A stretch of DNA of 64,000 bases from Candidatus Rokuibacteriota bacterium (GTDB taxonomy: Bacteria > Methylomirabilota > Methylomirabilia > Rokubacteriales > CSP1-6): NCBI GenBank assembly GCA_003220435.1, contig QHSL01000083.1:36708-100707 (forward strand), given 5' to 3'. Positions within the stretch are counted from its first letter, which is position 1, and each line of letters starts with the position of its first letter. The position numbers and the translations under genes are program-made. Positions 16,302-26,274 of this stretch are shown here, piece by piece. The notes below the pieces were generated by a model. The model did not search any database and was not told where the DNA came from. It saw only the letters and a list, made by a program, of their open reading frames with translations.

Positions 16302-17009
16302 CTAGAGATGCGTGATGGTGTCGTGCGCGGCCGGCTCGCGCTCCCGCCGCTTCCCCCGCTCGAGAATCTCGCGCGCGAGATGACGTCCCCCGAAGCCGAA
16401 GGCCAGCGCGAGCGCGAGCACGAGTCCGCCGAAGATGATGCCGAAGGCGATCAGCACCATGTCCCGGCCGATGCCGATCTCGGTCAGCGCGGTGGCGAAG
16501 ATGAACAGTAAGATCAGCCAGCGGACGGCGCGGGCCAGCAGGCGCGCCCGGAGCAGCCCGGCGTTCACGCCGGCGACCAGCACCGCCTGCGCGACGAAGT
16601 TGGCCGCGAGCCAGCCGATGACGAGAATCAGCAGCGCGGAGAGCAGGCGCGGCAGCAGGCGCAGGATCATGCTGGTGGCGCCGGCCGCGCCGGGAATCGC
16701 CAGCGCGTCGATGCCCATCGTGGCGAAGATCATGAAGATGCCCCAGAAGGCCACGACCTTCAGCGCCTGGGACGGCGGCCGGTAGACGCCGGCGCGCGCC
16801 AGCGCGGAGGTGAGGCCCCACGTCCGGGCGCGCTGATCGAAGTCGGTGGCGCGGGCGACCCGCGTCACGAGGGCCGCGGCGACCCAGCCGAGCAGCGCGC
16901 CGAGCGCCACCAGCGTCAGCATCGCCAGGATGCTGGGCATCACCGCACCGAGCGTCGCGGTCATGTTGCGGAACGCCGAGACGACGAGATCGCGCCAGAA
17001 ATCCATCAT
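16302..17009 (-). CDS. Mechanosensitive-channel-like membrane protein (conserved TM helix family)
   Basis: 235-aa polytopic protein with about five hydrophobic segments. The repeats LLPRLLSALLILVIGWLAAN and a C-terminal GIIFGGLVLALALAFGFGGR followed by HLAREILE match the MscS-related 'conserved TM helix' proteins (CmpX-like), which lack the full MscS beta domain. A role in envelope stress or osmotic response is plausible but inferred. Start at ATG 17009; a second ATG follows immediately. It lies 16 nt downstream of the sugar-ABC permease gene in the minus direction, so it may be the last gene of the trehalose operon. Confidence 0.72.
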   Translation of the reverse strand: MMDFWRDLVVSAFRNMTATLGAVMPSILAMLTLVALGALLGWVAAALVTRVARATDFDQRARTWGLTSALARAGVYRPPSQALKVVAFWGIFMIFATMGIDALAIPGAAGATSMILRLLPRLLSALLILVIGWLAANFVAQAVLVAGVNAGLLRARLLARAVRWLILLFIFATALTEIGIGRDMVLIAFGIIFGGLVLALALAFGFGGRHLAREILERGKRREREPAAHDTITHL

Positions 17010-17025
17010 GGATGCACCCTCCGTT

Positions 17026-17847
17026 TCATTCCTTCACCGCGCCGGCCACGAGGCCCCGGACCAGGAACCGCTGCAGCGCGACGACGATCAGCACGGGCGG
17101 GAGGCTCGCGAGCATCGACGCCGCGGCGATGTCGCCCCACGGCACCTCGAAGACGCCGGGGAAGAGCGCCAGCGCCACCGGGATCGTGCGGCTCGCCTCG
17201 GAGACGGTGAAGGTGTAGGCGAACAGGAACTCGTTCCAGCTGAACAGGAACGTCAGGAGCGCCGTGGAGGCGAGCCCCGGCGCCAGCAGGGGCACGACCA
17301 CCCAGCGGAAGGTCTTCGCGAGGCCCGCCCCGTCGACGGCCGCCGCCTCCTCCGCCTCGATCGGGATCTCGCGGATGAACCCGGCCAGGAGCCAGACCGT
17401 GAGCGGCAGCGCGAAGGAGGCGTGCACCAGCACGAGGCCCGTCCACGTGTCGCGCAGGTCGAGCGCGCGCATCAACAGATAGAGCGGGCTCACGGTCGCG
17501 ATCTGGGGGAAGGCCGTGCTCGCGACGATCGCCAGGAGTAGCCACCGCTTGCCCGGGACGGGGCGACGGGCGACGGCGTAGGCGCCGGGCAGCCCGACCA
17601 CCAGCGCCGCAACGGTCGTGAGCGTGGCGATCCCCAGACTGTTGGCGAGTGCCCGGGGCATCAGGCTCTGCTCGAGCACGACACGGTAATGCGCGAGCGT
17701 CAGGTGGCTCGGGAGCAGCGGCGGGATCCGCAGCAGCTCCGCCTCGGGCTTGAACGACGTCAGGAGCTGCCAGAAGAACGGAATCGCGTAGGCGGCCAGC
17801 GCCGCGACGATCACCAGGTCGGCGACGGTCCGCGGCGTCGGTCTCAT
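17026..17847 (-). CDS. Carbohydrate ABC transporter permease (MalG/SugB type)
   Basis: Inner-membrane permease of the CUT1 sugar-uptake family. Six hydrophobic segments are visible, with the EAA loop EAEEAAAVDGAGLAKTFRWV that contacts the ATPase. The ATG at 17847 overlaps the partner permease stop by 4 nt, and 273 aa is typical. Context (trehalose and maltose enzymes upstream) suggests a trehalose, maltose or related glucoside as substrate. No ATPase gene is found in this operon. Confidence 0.88.
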   Translation of the reverse strand: MRPTPRTVADLVIVAALAAYAIPFFWQLLTSFKPEAELLRIPPLLPSHLTLAHYRVVLEQSLMPRALANSLGIATLTTVAALVVGLPGAYAVARRPVPGKRWLLLAIVASTAFPQIATVSPLYLLMRALDLRDTWTGLVLVHASFALPLTVWLLAGFIREIPIEAEEAAAVDGAGLAKTFRWVVVPLLAPGLASTALLTFLFSWNEFLFAYTFTVSEASRTIPVALALFPGVFEVPWGDIAAASMLASLPPVLIVVALQRFLVRGLVAGAVKE

Positions 17848-18716
17848 GCCGCCACCGAGCCCGTCCGGAGGATTCTCAAGTACGCCCACGCGACGCCCAT
17901 CACCAGGACGAACACCACCACGCTCAGCGCCGATCCGAAGCCGAGCTGGAGCGTCTGGAAGAGCGCGCGATAGGCGTAGACGGTGAGCGTCTCGGTCGTG
18001 TTCGCGGGACCGCCGCCGGTCAGCACGAACATGATGTCGAAGGCGCGCAGCGCGTCGAGCGTCCGGAACAGCACCGCCAGCAGGAGGATCCGGCCGAGCA
18101 GCGGCAGCGTGATCCGCGTCAGCGTCGCGAGCCGGCCGGCGCCGTCCACCTGCGCCGCCTCGTAGAGATCCGCCGGGATCGCCAGCAGCCGCGCGTAACA
18201 GAGGATCGCGACGAACGGCATCGTGCGCCAGACGTCGGCCAGCGTGACCGCCGCGAGCGCGATCCCGGGATCGCCGAGCCAGTTCAGGGCATGCCGCCCG
18301 AGCGCCACGTTGATGAGGCCGGCCACGGGGTGATAGAGCCACTCGAAGAGCTTGGCGGCGACGACCGCGGGCATCGCCCACGCGAGCAGCAGGAACGAGA
18401 GCGCCACCGCGCGACCGCGCCGCTGGGCGTTGATCGCGAGCGCCGCCGCGACGCCCAGCACCACTTCGAGCGCGACCGACGCCACGGTGAACACCGCGGT
18501 GGTGTGGGCGGCGCTCCAGAAGCGCGCATCGATGGTGAGGAATGCGAAGTTGTCGAGGCCGGCGAAGCGCGAGACGCCGAAGATCGGAACCCGGTGCTGG
18601 AGCGAGAGCCAGAGCACCCAGGCGGCCGGGTACACCGTGAGCGCGCCGAGCGCAACGGCGGTCGGGGCGAGCAGCAGCATTCCCTGCCGGCGGTCGGCGG
18701 CCTCGCGTCGGGTCAC
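17844..18716 (-). CDS. Carbohydrate ABC transporter permease (MalF/SugA type)
   Basis: 290-aa CUT1 permease. The first hydrophobic segment begins LLLAPTAVALGALTVYPAAW, and the EAA loop reads DLYEAAQVDGAGRLATLTRI. The C-terminal segment ALSVVVFVLVMGVAWAYLRI ends the protein. Start and stop overlap the lipoprotein gene before it and the second permease after it by 4 nt each, implying stoichiometric expression. Confidence 0.88.
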   Translation of the reverse strand: MTRREAADRRQGMLLLAPTAVALGALTVYPAAWVLWLSLQHRVPIFGVSRFAGLDNFAFLTIDARFWSAAHTTAVFTVASVALEVVLGVAAALAINAQRRGRAVALSFLLLAWAMPAVVAAKLFEWLYHPVAGLINVALGRHALNWLGDPGIALAAVTLADVWRTMPFVAILCYARLLAIPADLYEAAQVDGAGRLATLTRITLPLLGRILLLAVLFRTLDALRAFDIMFVLTGGGPANTTETLTVYAYRALFQTLQLGFGSALSVVVFVLVMGVAWAYLRILRTGSVAA

Positions 18717-19999
18717 CGGAGGGCACCGAGGAAATGCCCGAGCCGGACGCGGGTGTCCTCGATGGCCCGCTCCGGCACCTTCACGCCGACGAGCGCCGCC
18801 GAGAACTCCGGCTGCACCGTCGCCGAGACCAGGAGGTAGTACGGCGTCACCGGCCGCGGACGCCCGGCGAGCGACAGCGCGTGCAGGCGGGGCATCGCCG
18901 GATTGCGGCGCACCAGCTCCTCATCGTGATAGAGCGCCTGGCGGGTGGGCGAGAGCGCGGCGCCGAGCGCGATCGCCCGCTGCGCCCGCTCGCTCGTGAG
19001 GTGCCGCGCCAGGGCGACCGCGAGCGCCGGATGGCGGCTCCGGCGGGACACGCCGAGGTGAGCGCCGCCGGTCGAGCCGGCACCGGGCTCGCCGCGCGCG
19101 CGACCGGGCAGCGTGGTGAATGCCACCTTGCCGCGCACGGCCGAGCCCTCCGCCTCGAACAGGTCCCGCGCGTACGGCCAGTTGCGCAGGAAGATCGCGT
19201 GTCCGTCGCCGAAGGCGCGCCGGCTCAGCTCCTCGTCGGCGGCGGTCGTCCAGGCGGGGCTCACGCCCGTCGTGATCAGGCCCCGGAGGAATCGAAGCGC
19301 GTCCGCAGCCCGCGCGGGCTCGGGGAACGCGTCGCCGTCGTCCGTGATGAGCCGGGCGCCGTTGGCCCAGAGCGCTTCCAGCACGTTGACGACGAGCCCT
19401 TCGTACTGCTTGCCCTGCCACAGGTACCCGTCGAGCGCGGGATCGCGCTCGCGCGCGCGAATCAGGCGGACCTGCTCGACGAGCGCCTCGTACGTCTCGG
19501 GCGGCGCGAGCCCGTGCTTGGCCAGGAGATCCGTCCGGTAGTACAGGAGCCCGACGTTCATGTTCCACGGCAGCGCCCAGATGCGGTGGTCGTAGGTCGC
19601 CGCCGCCACCGCGCTCGGGAAGAACGGGGCGAGCTCGGCCGGTTGCAGGTGCGGCGTGAGATCGAGCAGCCATCCCGCGCGCGCGAACTCCGGGACCCAG
19701 ATGCAGTCGAGCATCATCACGTCGAAGCCCGGGCTCCGGCCTTCGAGGTTGATGACGTAGAACTGGTGCTGGTCGTCCGACGCCCACGGCAGCGCCTCGC
19801 CCTTGACGCGCACCCCGGGATGCTGGGCCTCGAACTCGCGCAGCAGCGACGGCAGCGGATCGGCGTTGCCGAGAATGCGCGCGTACTTGAACACGAGCGT
19901 GACCGGCCCGCGCTCGCTCGGGCTCCCGGCGCAGCCCGCGAAGGTCAGGAGGACGAGCGCCCGGACGAGCCGCGTCGCGCGCAGGGTCCCCAGGCTCAC
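18713..19999 (-). CDS. Sugar-binding lipoprotein of ABC transporter (LpqY/MalE-like)
   Basis: Extracytoplasmic solute-binding protein of CUT1 type, 428 aa. Starting from GTG 19999, a signal peptide (LVRALVLLTFAGC) ends in a lipobox, so the mature protein should be lipid-anchored at the Cys. The fold is shown by YARILGNADPLPSLLREFEAQHPGVRVK, WALPWNMNVGLLYYRTDLL and RNWPYARDLFEAEGS. The adjacent maltokinase and TreS genes suggest trehalose or maltose binding, comparable in layout to mycobacterial LpqY-SugAB. The start overlaps the maltokinase stop (GTGA). Confidence 0.85.
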   Translation of the reverse strand: MSLGTLRATRLVRALVLLTFAGCAGSPSERGPVTLVFKYARILGNADPLPSLLREFEAQHPGVRVKGEALPWASDDQHQFYVINLEGRSPGFDVMMLDCIWVPEFARAGWLLDLTPHLQPAELAPFFPSAVAAATYDHRIWALPWNMNVGLLYYRTDLLAKHGLAPPETYEALVEQVRLIRARERDPALDGYLWQGKQYEGLVVNVLEALWANGARLITDDGDAFPEPARAADALRFLRGLITTGVSPAWTTAADEELSRRAFGDGHAIFLRNWPYARDLFEAEGSAVRGKVAFTTLPGRARGEPGAGSTGGAHLGVSRRSRHPALAVALARHLTSERAQRAIALGAALSPTRQALYHDEELVRRNPAMPRLHALSLAGRPRPVTPYYLLVSATVQPEFSAALVGVKVPERAIEDTRVRLGHFLGALR

Positions 20000-21501
20000 G
20001 ACGGGACTCGCTCGCGGGCGAGCAGCCGCCCCAGGCCGCGCAACGGGACGGCCAGCCACGCCGGCCGGTTGTCGAGCTCATACCGCACTTCGTACAGCGC
20101 CTTGTCGAGCTCGAACGCCGACAGCACCCGCCCGAACCCGGCGGGCGAGGCGGGGAGCAGCGGCAGGGGGGCTCGCGCGACCGCCTCCTGGTATCCATCG
20201 AGGAACGCGCCCCCTGCGCGCTCGACCCAGCGCTCGCCCGCCTCCCCCGCGGCGCCGGACGGCGGCAGCGTCGCCTGCACCGCGTAGTCGAGCGAGCGGA
20301 GCATCCCGGCGACGTCCACGAGCGCGCACTGCTTACGGCGCCCCTCGGCGACCGCTCGGCCGGGCTCGCCCTCGAAGTCGAGCACGACGAAGCCCGCATC
20401 GGTCCGGAGCGTCTGGCCCAGGTGATAGTCGCCGTGCACGCGGATCTTCGCGCACCGCTCGCCGCCGAGGATCGCGAGATCGCGGGCTCGCGCGATCAGC
20501 GCAGGCTCGCACGCGACCAACGCCCTGGCGGCGGCGGCGAGCGCGGGCGGGAGCCCGGCGAGTCGCCCGCGCACGAGCTCGCACGTGCGACGGACGTCGT
20601 CCGCGACGCGCTCGCTCCAGGCGACCGTATCGGCGGCGGCGATCGGCTCCGGCGCGAAGTCGGCGTCGGTGGGGTCGGAGGCGAGCGCCCGGTGGAGCTC
20701 GCCCGTGATCGCGCCCAGGCCGCGCAGCTCGCGGAAGACGTCTTCCGACAGCGCGTCGACGCGCTCCGGCTGGCACGCCTGCAAGTGAGCGGTGACCCAG
20801 CTCCATCCGTCGCCGTGGTTCGGCACGTAGCCCTGGAGCACTCCGAGCGTGGTCGGGGGCCCGGCGGCGGGAGCGTACTCGATCGCGCCGGCCAGCGGCG
20901 GCACGTGGGGGAACCGCGCGCGCGAGGTCAAGAACGCGCCGACCTCACAATCGATGGCGATCCCGGGTCGCATTCGTCGAATGGCCTTGAGGACCAGCGC
21001 GGCGTCGTAGAACACCGACGTGTTGGACTGCTCCGCGGTCAGCCGCCGGGGCGCCTTCCCGGTGGTCTGAGCCGGGAAGCGCTCGGTGGGAACGAACCGC
21101 ACGACGCCGTCGCGGAGCGTCGGCACGGCCAGCCGGCATTCGAACGCTCCGAGGAGGTCTCGGCAGAACTCCGGGTCGTCGAACGCGTCCATCGCGAGCG
21201 TCGGCGACTCGCCGACCTCGAGCGTCATCGACAGCGCTCCCGGCGCGACTTCTTCTCGGGCGAGCACCAGCGGCACCGAGTACGTCTGGTCAGGACCCGC
21301 GGCGAACGCCACGTCCACGAGGACGAGCCAGCCGCGCTCGCCCAGCGCCGCGCAGTCTCGAAGCGCGACGGAGCGGATCGCGCGCCCCTTGTCGCCGAAC
21401 CATCGCTGGAGCGGCAGCCGCCGCGGCAGCTCGCGCGACACCGCCCGCTCCAGCGCCGCGACGATCCGCGCGCCGTCAGATCGGCGTGGCCTCGATGCCA
21501 T
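19996..21501 (-). CDS. mak: Maltokinase / trehalose-synthase-associated aminoglycoside-phosphotransferase-fold kinase
   Basis: 501-aa kinase of the Mak1/Pep2 family, which makes maltose 1-phosphate from the maltose formed by TreS, feeding GlgE-type glucan synthesis. An N-terminal cap domain contains [12 protein letters not shown]. The kinase lobe has [13 protein letters not shown] as catalytic loop and VVLDFEGEP as metal-binding motif. Coupling to treS (26-nt overlap of coding regions) strongly supports the call. No glgE gene lies within the window. Confidence 0.87.
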   Translation of the reverse strand: MASRPRRSDGARIVAALERAVSRELPRRLPLQRWFGDKGRAIRSVALRDCAALGERGWLVLVDVAFAAGPDQTYSVPLVLAREEVAPGALSMTLEVGESPTLAMDAFDDPEFCRDLLGAFECRLAVPTLRDGVVRFVPTERFPAQTTGKAPRRLTAEQSNTSVFYDAALVLKAIRRMRPGIAIDCEVGAFLTSRARFPHVPPLAGAIEYAPAAGPPTTLGVLQGYVPNHGDGWSWVTAHLQACQPERVDALSEDVFRELRGLGAITGELHRALASDPTDADFAPEPIAAADTVAWSERVADDVRRTCELVRGRLAGLPPALAAAARALVACEPALIARARDLAILGGERCAKIRVHGDYHLGQTLRTDAGFVVLDFEGEPGRAVAEGRRKQCALVDVAGMLRSLDYAVQATLPPSGAAGEAGERWVERAGGAFLDGYQEAVARAPLPLLPASPAGFGRVLSAFELDKALYEVRYELDNRPAWLAVPLRGLGRLLARERVPS

Positions 21502-23161
21502 ACGGCTCGTCGCCGTCGCCCGGTCGATCCAGGCGGAACCAGTAGAAGCCGTGCGGGCCCAGGCTCAGGAAGTACGGGGCCTGGCGAATCGTGGGAAACA
21601 CCGTGTCGCCCAGCATCTCGATCGGCGTCGCCCCCGCGAAGCGCGCGAGGTCGAGCTCGACCGGCTGGGGCGCCGCGGAGAGATTGGTGACGATCAGCAG
21701 CGTCTCGCCCTCGTAACGGCGCACGTACGCCAGGATCCTGGCGTTGTGCGGGCGCAGGAAGTCGATGGACCCGCGCCCGAAGACCGGCGACTTCCGGCGC
21801 GCCGCCAGCAGCCGCCGCATCGTGTTCAGCAGCGACGCCGGCTGGCGCGTCTGCGCCGCGACGTTCACGGCCTCGTAGCCGTAGACCGGATCCGTGATGA
21901 CCGGCAGGAAGAGCTCGACGGCCTCGGCGCGCGAGAAGCCGGCGTGGCGGTCGCGCGACCACTGCATCGGCGTGCGAACGCCGTTCCGGTCGCCGAGGTA
22001 GACGTTGTCGCCCATCCCGATCTCGTCGCCGTAGTAGATGATCGGGCTGCCGGGCAGCGTGAGCAGCAGACAGTTCAGCAGCTCGATGCGGCGGCGGTCG
22101 TTGTCGACGAGCGGGGCCAGGCGCCGGCGGATCCCGAGGTTCAGCTTCATCTCCCGGTCGCGCGCGTAGGCGTAGTACATGAACGCGCGCTCTTCGTTCG
22201 TGACCATCTCGAGGGTGAGCTCGTCGTGGTTGCGCAGGAACAGGCCCCACTGGCAGGGCGACGGGATCGGCGGCGTGTGGGTGAAGATGTCGGTGATCGG
22301 GCGGCTGTCCTCGAGGTGCAGGCCCAGGTAGAGGCGCGGCATCAGCGGAAAGTGGAAGGCCATGTGGAACTCGTCGCCGTCGCCGAAGTAAGGGCGGACG
22401 TCCTCGGGCCACTGGTTGGCCTCGGCGAGAAGAATTCGGTCGCCCCCATACTCGCGGTCGATCACCGAGCGAAATTCCTTGAGGACCGCGTGCGTCTCGG
22501 GCAGGTTCTCGCAGCTCGTGCCCTCGCGCTCGATCAGGTACGGCACCGCGTCGCAGCGGAATCCGTCGAGCCCCCGGTCGAGCCAGAAGCGCATGACGTC
22601 GAGCATCGCCTGGCGCACCGCCGGGTTGTCGTAGTTGAGGTCGGGCTGGTGGCTGAAGAACCGGTGCCAGTAGTACTCGTTGCGCTGGGGGTCGAGCGTC
22701 CAGTTCGACTTCTCGGTGTCGACGAAGATCACGCGCGCGTCCGCGAAGCGGTTGGGGGAATCGTTCCACACGTAGTAGTCGGCGTACGGCGACGCCCGAT
22801 CCGAGCGCGAAGCCTGGAACCACGGGTGCTGGTCCGAGGTGTGGTTCACCACGAGGTCGGTGATCACCCGCATGTCGCGCGCGTGCGCGGCGTCGAGGAA
22901 CTTCTGGAAGTCCTCCAGCGTGCCGTAGGACGGATGCACGGTGTAGAAGTCCGAGATGTCGTAGCCGTCGTCCTTGAGCGGCGAGGCGTACATCGGGAGG
23001 ATCCACAGGCAGTCGACGCCCAGCTCTTGCAGGTAGTCGAGGCTCTCGGTGAGCCCGGCGAAGTCGCCGACGCCGTCGCCGTTGGCGTCGCGGAACGCCT
23101 TCACGTGGACTTCGTAGAAGACGGCGTCCTTGTACCAGTCGCGGGCACGGCCGGGCGTCAT
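21476..23161 (-). CDS. treS: Trehalose synthase (maltose alpha-D-glucosyltransferase), GH13
   Basis: Interconverts maltose and trehalose. GH13 catalytic regions are [14 protein letters not shown] (region I), [11 protein letters not shown] (nucleophile Asp), [12 protein letters not shown] (acid/base Glu) and [12 protein letters not shown] (transition-state Asp). The start [20 protein letters not shown] is diagnostic of TreS. Length 561 aa matches the TreS catalytic protein without a fused kinase; the kinase is the separate next gene. The ATG at 23161 overlaps the preceding glycosyltransferase stop by 4 nt. Confidence 0.94.
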   Translation of the reverse strand: MTPGRARDWYKDAVFYEVHVKAFRDANGDGVGDFAGLTESLDYLQELGVDCLWILPMYASPLKDDGYDISDFYTVHPSYGTLEDFQKFLDAAHARDMRVITDLVVNHTSDQHPWFQASRSDRASPYADYYVWNDSPNRFADARVIFVDTEKSNWTLDPQRNEYYWHRFFSHQPDLNYDNPAVRQAMLDVMRFWLDRGLDGFRCDAVPYLIEREGTSCENLPETHAVLKEFRSVIDREYGGDRILLAEANQWPEDVRPYFGDGDEFHMAFHFPLMPRLYLGLHLEDSRPITDIFTHTPPIPSPCQWGLFLRNHDELTLEMVTNEERAFMYYAYARDREMKLNLGIRRRLAPLVDNDRRRIELLNCLLLTLPGSPIIYYGDEIGMGDNVYLGDRNGVRTPMQWSRDRHAGFSRAEAVELFLPVITDPVYGYEAVNVAAQTRQPASLLNTMRRLLAARRKSPVFGRGSIDFLRPHNARILAYVRRYEGETLLIVTNLSAAPQPVELDLARFAGATPIEMLGDTVFPTIRQAPYFLSLGPHGFYWFRLDRPGDGDEPYGIEATPI

Positions 23162-24414
23162 CGCCAGCTGTCCACGAGGTAGCGCTTCTCCCGCTCGAAC
23201 GCTCCACTGACGGCGTCGAGGGCGGCCGCGGTCGCGGCTCCGTCGCCCCGCGCCGTCGCGATCACGAAGGCCGCGGCGCGGCCGAGATAGAGCGGGACGA
23301 ACGAGCGCAGGAGGTGGTCGCGGTACACGACGCGGTAGTGGTGGCCGAGCGCGAAGTCGTAGACCACGCGCGCCCACAGCGGATCGGGGAACCTGAACCG
23401 CTCCGCGCCGTCGGCCGGCAGGCTCAGTACGTCGCCCAGCGTCTCGGGCGCCAGGACGTGCTCCCAGATCGAGCCGAGGTCGCGCAGGCCGTGTCGGAAG
23501 GCGCCGATCATCCGCTCGACGTCGATCCGCACGGGCTCGGCCGACGGGAGCAGGGGCGCGGCGCCCGCCTCCGCCTCGCCACCGACGGCGTCGCGCCACA
23601 GCGCCTCGTAGATGTCCATTACCCCGAAGATCCCGCCGAGCGTCTCGGCCACCATCGCGGGGAGATCGGCCGAGCGCGTGCTCGACTCGACGCGCCACCG
23701 GCCCAGAAGCGCCTCGCGGAGCGTGAAGCCCTCGGCGAGGGTGATGCCCTCGATCCAGAGATCCGTCATGCTCCGTCCGGCGGGCGGCCAGCCGGGATCG
23801 GCGACCAGACGATCCAGGAGCCGTCCCGAAAGACCCCGCGCGCCGGCGAGCGGCTGGTGCAGGCGCCGGCCGTAGAGCGCTCCGACCAGCGGCGCCAGGA
23901 CGAGATTGGTGATCGTGCCGTCGTAGCGGTGGCGCTCGTACATCGGCATCACGAGGTCGGTCCCGTGCTCCAGCACCGGGCGCAGGAGCCGCTCGAGCCA
24001 GTCGCCGCCGATCGACGTCACGTCGGCCTCGAGCACGACCAGCCCCCGCGCGCCGAGCCGCCGCGCGACCGCGAACGCCAGGCGAAGCGCGGCGCCGCGC
24101 CCCGGGACACCGTGGAACGGCACCGCGGCGCGCTCGGCCAGCGGCGCCTCGTGGGCCGCCCGCACGACGGGGAGCCCGGCGGCGGCCAGGCGCTCGACGG
24201 TCGCGTCGGACGAGCCCGCGTCGGCGCTGATCAGCACCGCCGGCACGCCGGCGAAGTGCTTCTCGAGCCCCGCCCGGATGGCCTCGACGACCGCGGGCAC
24301 GGTGGCGGCGTTGTTGTAGGTCGCCAGGCTCACCGCGATCTCCGCGGGCGGCGTGCCCTCGAGCTGGCGCTCGACGTCGGGCGGCAGCGCCGGTCCGTCG
24401 CCGCCCGGGCTCAT
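23158..24414 (-). CDS. Glycosyltransferase, GT2/GT81-like (glucosyl- or mannosyl-3-phosphoglycerate synthase-like)
   Basis: 418-aa GT-A enzyme. The nucleotide-sugar site is [20 protein letters not shown] and [36 protein letters not shown] holds the DxD-like element. [22 protein letters not shown] and [15 protein letters not shown] match GpgS/MpgS-type enzymes that make glucosylglycerate or mannosylglycerate. Product identity is inferred from the fold and the compatible-solute context. ATG 24414 overlaps the treT stop. Confidence 0.7.
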   Translation of the reverse strand: MSPGGDGPALPPDVERQLEGTPPAEIAVSLATYNNAATVPAVVEAIRAGLEKHFAGVPAVLISADAGSSDATVERLAAAGLPVVRAAHEAPLAERAAVPFHGVPGRGAALRLAFAVARRLGARGLVVLEADVTSIGGDWLERLLRPVLEHGTDLVMPMYERHRYDGTITNLVLAPLVGALYGRRLHQPLAGARGLSGRLLDRLVADPGWPPAGRSMTDLWIEGITLAEGFTLREALLGRWRVESSTRSADLPAMVAETLGGIFGVMDIYEALWRDAVGGEAEAGAAPLLPSAEPVRIDVERMIGAFRHGLRDLGSIWEHVLAPETLGDVLSLPADGAERFRFPDPLWARVVYDFALGHHYRVVYRDHLLRSFVPLYLGRAAAFVIATARGDGAATAAALDAVSGAFEREKRYLVDSWR

Positions 24415-25598
24415 CGGGTCAGGTGGACGACGAGGGCCAGCTCGTCGACGAGGTGGCGCGTGATCAGGAAGGATCGCCGGACGTGCTCGCGCCCGGCGGC
24501 GCCCATGCGCGCGATCAGCTCCGGGTTGTTGAGCAGGTGACGGATGCAGAAGGCGGCGCCCTCGACCGAGTGGACGGTGTGGCCGGTCACGTCCGGGATG
24601 ATCTGCTGCGCGAGCCCGCCCGCGTAGCCGCCGACCACCGGCTTGCCCTTCCACATCGCTTCGGCGGGCCAGAGATCGAACGCGGCGCGCACCGACTTCT
24701 GCAGCACGATCGTGGCCGCGCGCTGGAGCGCGTTGATCTGGCGATGCGCCTCGGACGGCAGCTCCAGCACGACGAGGTCCGGATCCTCGTGAGCAGCCTC
24801 GAGCAGCTGCGACAGGAGCTCGGGCCGCTCCGGCTCGCCGTCGCCGATCCCCGCCAGCACGAGCCGCACGTCGTGGTGGCGCTTGACGATCCGGTACGCG
24901 TTGACGACCCCGAGCGGGTCGTGCGCCCGCGTGAACGGGCCGATCTGCACGAGCAACGGCTTGTCGCGCCCCACGCCCAGCGGCCCCAGGATCTCGCCGA
25001 TCTCGCGCGGCCCCAGCTCGCGGTTGCGCTCCGAGAGCGGATCGATCGACGGCGCAATGACGTACATCGGCACGGCCAGCCGCGCCTCGAACCCCGGCAG
25101 CGCGAAGACCGCGGCATCGTACTGATCGACGAGCTGACGGAAGTAGGACCACGTGCCGGCCTGGGCGCCCGCGCAGTCGAAGGAGCAGCGCCAGACCCAC
25201 CGACCCGCGGTGCGATCGGCCACGAGACTCGCCGGCTGGCCGTCGTGCACGTGGATCACGTCGGCGTCGAGGTCGATCTTCTTGGCGTTGAGCCGGTTCA
25301 TGTCGCCCCAGCGCGCCAGCCCTTCCTCGCTCAGGACGCGCTCGGCGCCTTCGAGTGCCGCCTGGAGCGTCCGGGCGGTCGCGTAGTACGCGGAGTCGCC
25401 GCCGGTCACCTCCCAGCGCGTGTCGAGGCCGAGGTCGCTCAGGATCGGCACCGCCGCGCGCACCATCTCGGTCGCGCCGCCGAGTCGCCCACCGGTCACG
25501 TGGAGGAACCGACGCCCCTGGACCTGCTCGGCCAGCCGCAGGATGAAGTCCACCGCGCCCGGACCGGCCACCCGTCGGTAGTCGTCGAGCCGGCTCAC
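24411..25598 (-). CDS. treT: Trehalose glycosyltransferring synthase TreT, GT4
   Basis: Joins NDP-glucose and glucose to trehalose in one reversible step. The N-terminal domain has [36 protein letters not shown] and WRCSFDCAG. The C-terminal nucleotide-sugar domain has [38 protein letters not shown] and [11 protein letters not shown], which holds the GT4 donor-site residues. 395 aa is close to characterised archaeal TreT. The GTG start at 25598 overlaps the DUF5752 stop (GTGA). It provides a second synthesis route beside OtsAB. Confidence 0.85.
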   Translation of the reverse strand: MSRLDDYRRVAGPGAVDFILRLAEQVQGRRFLHVTGGRLGGATEMVRAAVPILSDLGLDTRWEVTGGDSAYYATARTLQAALEGAERVLSEEGLARWGDMNRLNAKKIDLDADVIHVHDGQPASLVADRTAGRWVWRCSFDCAGAQAGTWSYFRQLVDQYDAAVFALPGFEARLAVPMYVIAPSIDPLSERNRELGPREIGEILGPLGVGRDKPLLVQIGPFTRAHDPLGVVNAYRIVKRHHDVRLVLAGIGDGEPERPELLSQLLEAAHEDPDLVVLELPSEAHRQINALQRAATIVLQKSVRAAFDLWPAEAMWKGKPVVGGYAGGLAQQIIPDVTGHTVHSVEGAAFCIRHLLNNPELIARMGAAGREHVRRSFLITRHLVDELALVVHLTR

Positions 25599-26266
25599 GC
25601 GCGCTCCGCTTCGAGCGCTTCGTCGAGCAGGCCCAGCAGCCGCCCGCGGACCCGCTCGAGCGTCGTCAGATACGGATCGAGCCGGTCGAACCGCTCGGCC
25701 AGCGCCGGCAGATCGAGCGAGCTCCGCAACCACTCCGCGAAGTCGCCCGCGCTCCGCTCGGACCGCGCGCGCGTCTCGACGACGTGCAGATAGATCGAGC
25801 TGGCGTCGACGCTGGCCAGCCCGGCGCGGAACTCGGCGAGGCTGGTCGCGGTCAGCCCGATCGGCACCTCGATGAGGTGCGACCGCTGGAAGTGGAACGC
25901 CCGGTAGAACTCGACGCGCCGCGATTCATCGCGCCCGCGCAGATGGTCCTGGACGATCGTGACCAGATGCTCGCGCAGCGCATCCACCGCCGGAAACGCG
26001 AACGGATCGACGATGGCCAGGCGCTCGGTCAGCGCGCGATCGCCGAGCTCGAGGGCGGCCCAGCGCGCGAAGTCGTTGCCGTAGGCGGTCGTGACCGGGC
26101 GGTGACGGAGGAAGTACCCGAACGTGTGGAAGAAGATCGACTCGGCCGGCACCTCCTGGAGGCGGTGCCCGAGCTCGCGCTCATCGAGGGCGTGGACGTC
26201 GAGCGTCTGTCGGAGCTCGACGCAACCGGTGAACGTGAAGGGCCGGGCGGCGGCGCGGGGCGCCAT
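25595..26266 (-). CDS. DUF5752 family protein
   Basis: 223-aa soluble protein of the DUF5752 family, regularly found next to treT and related glycosyltransferases. Recognisable parts are FTFTGCVELRQ near the N-terminus, FFHTFGYFLRHRP and FHFQRSHLIEVPIGLTATS. It is mostly helical with no membrane segment. Function is unknown; a regulatory or structural role in trehalose synthesis is inferred from conserved context. It ends in the treT start overlap and begins 8 nt after otsB. Confidence 0.8.
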   Translation of the reverse strand: MAPRAAARPFTFTGCVELRQTLDVHALDERELGHRLQEVPAESIFFHTFGYFLRHRPVTTAYGNDFARWAALELGDRALTERLAIVDPFAFPAVDALREHLVTIVQDHLRGRDESRRVEFYRAFHFQRSHLIEVPIGLTATSLAEFRAGLASVDASSIYLHVVETRARSERSAGDFAEWLRSSLDLPALAERFDRLDPYLTTLERVRGRLLGLLDEALEAERA

Positions 26267-26274
26267 CGGCGGCG

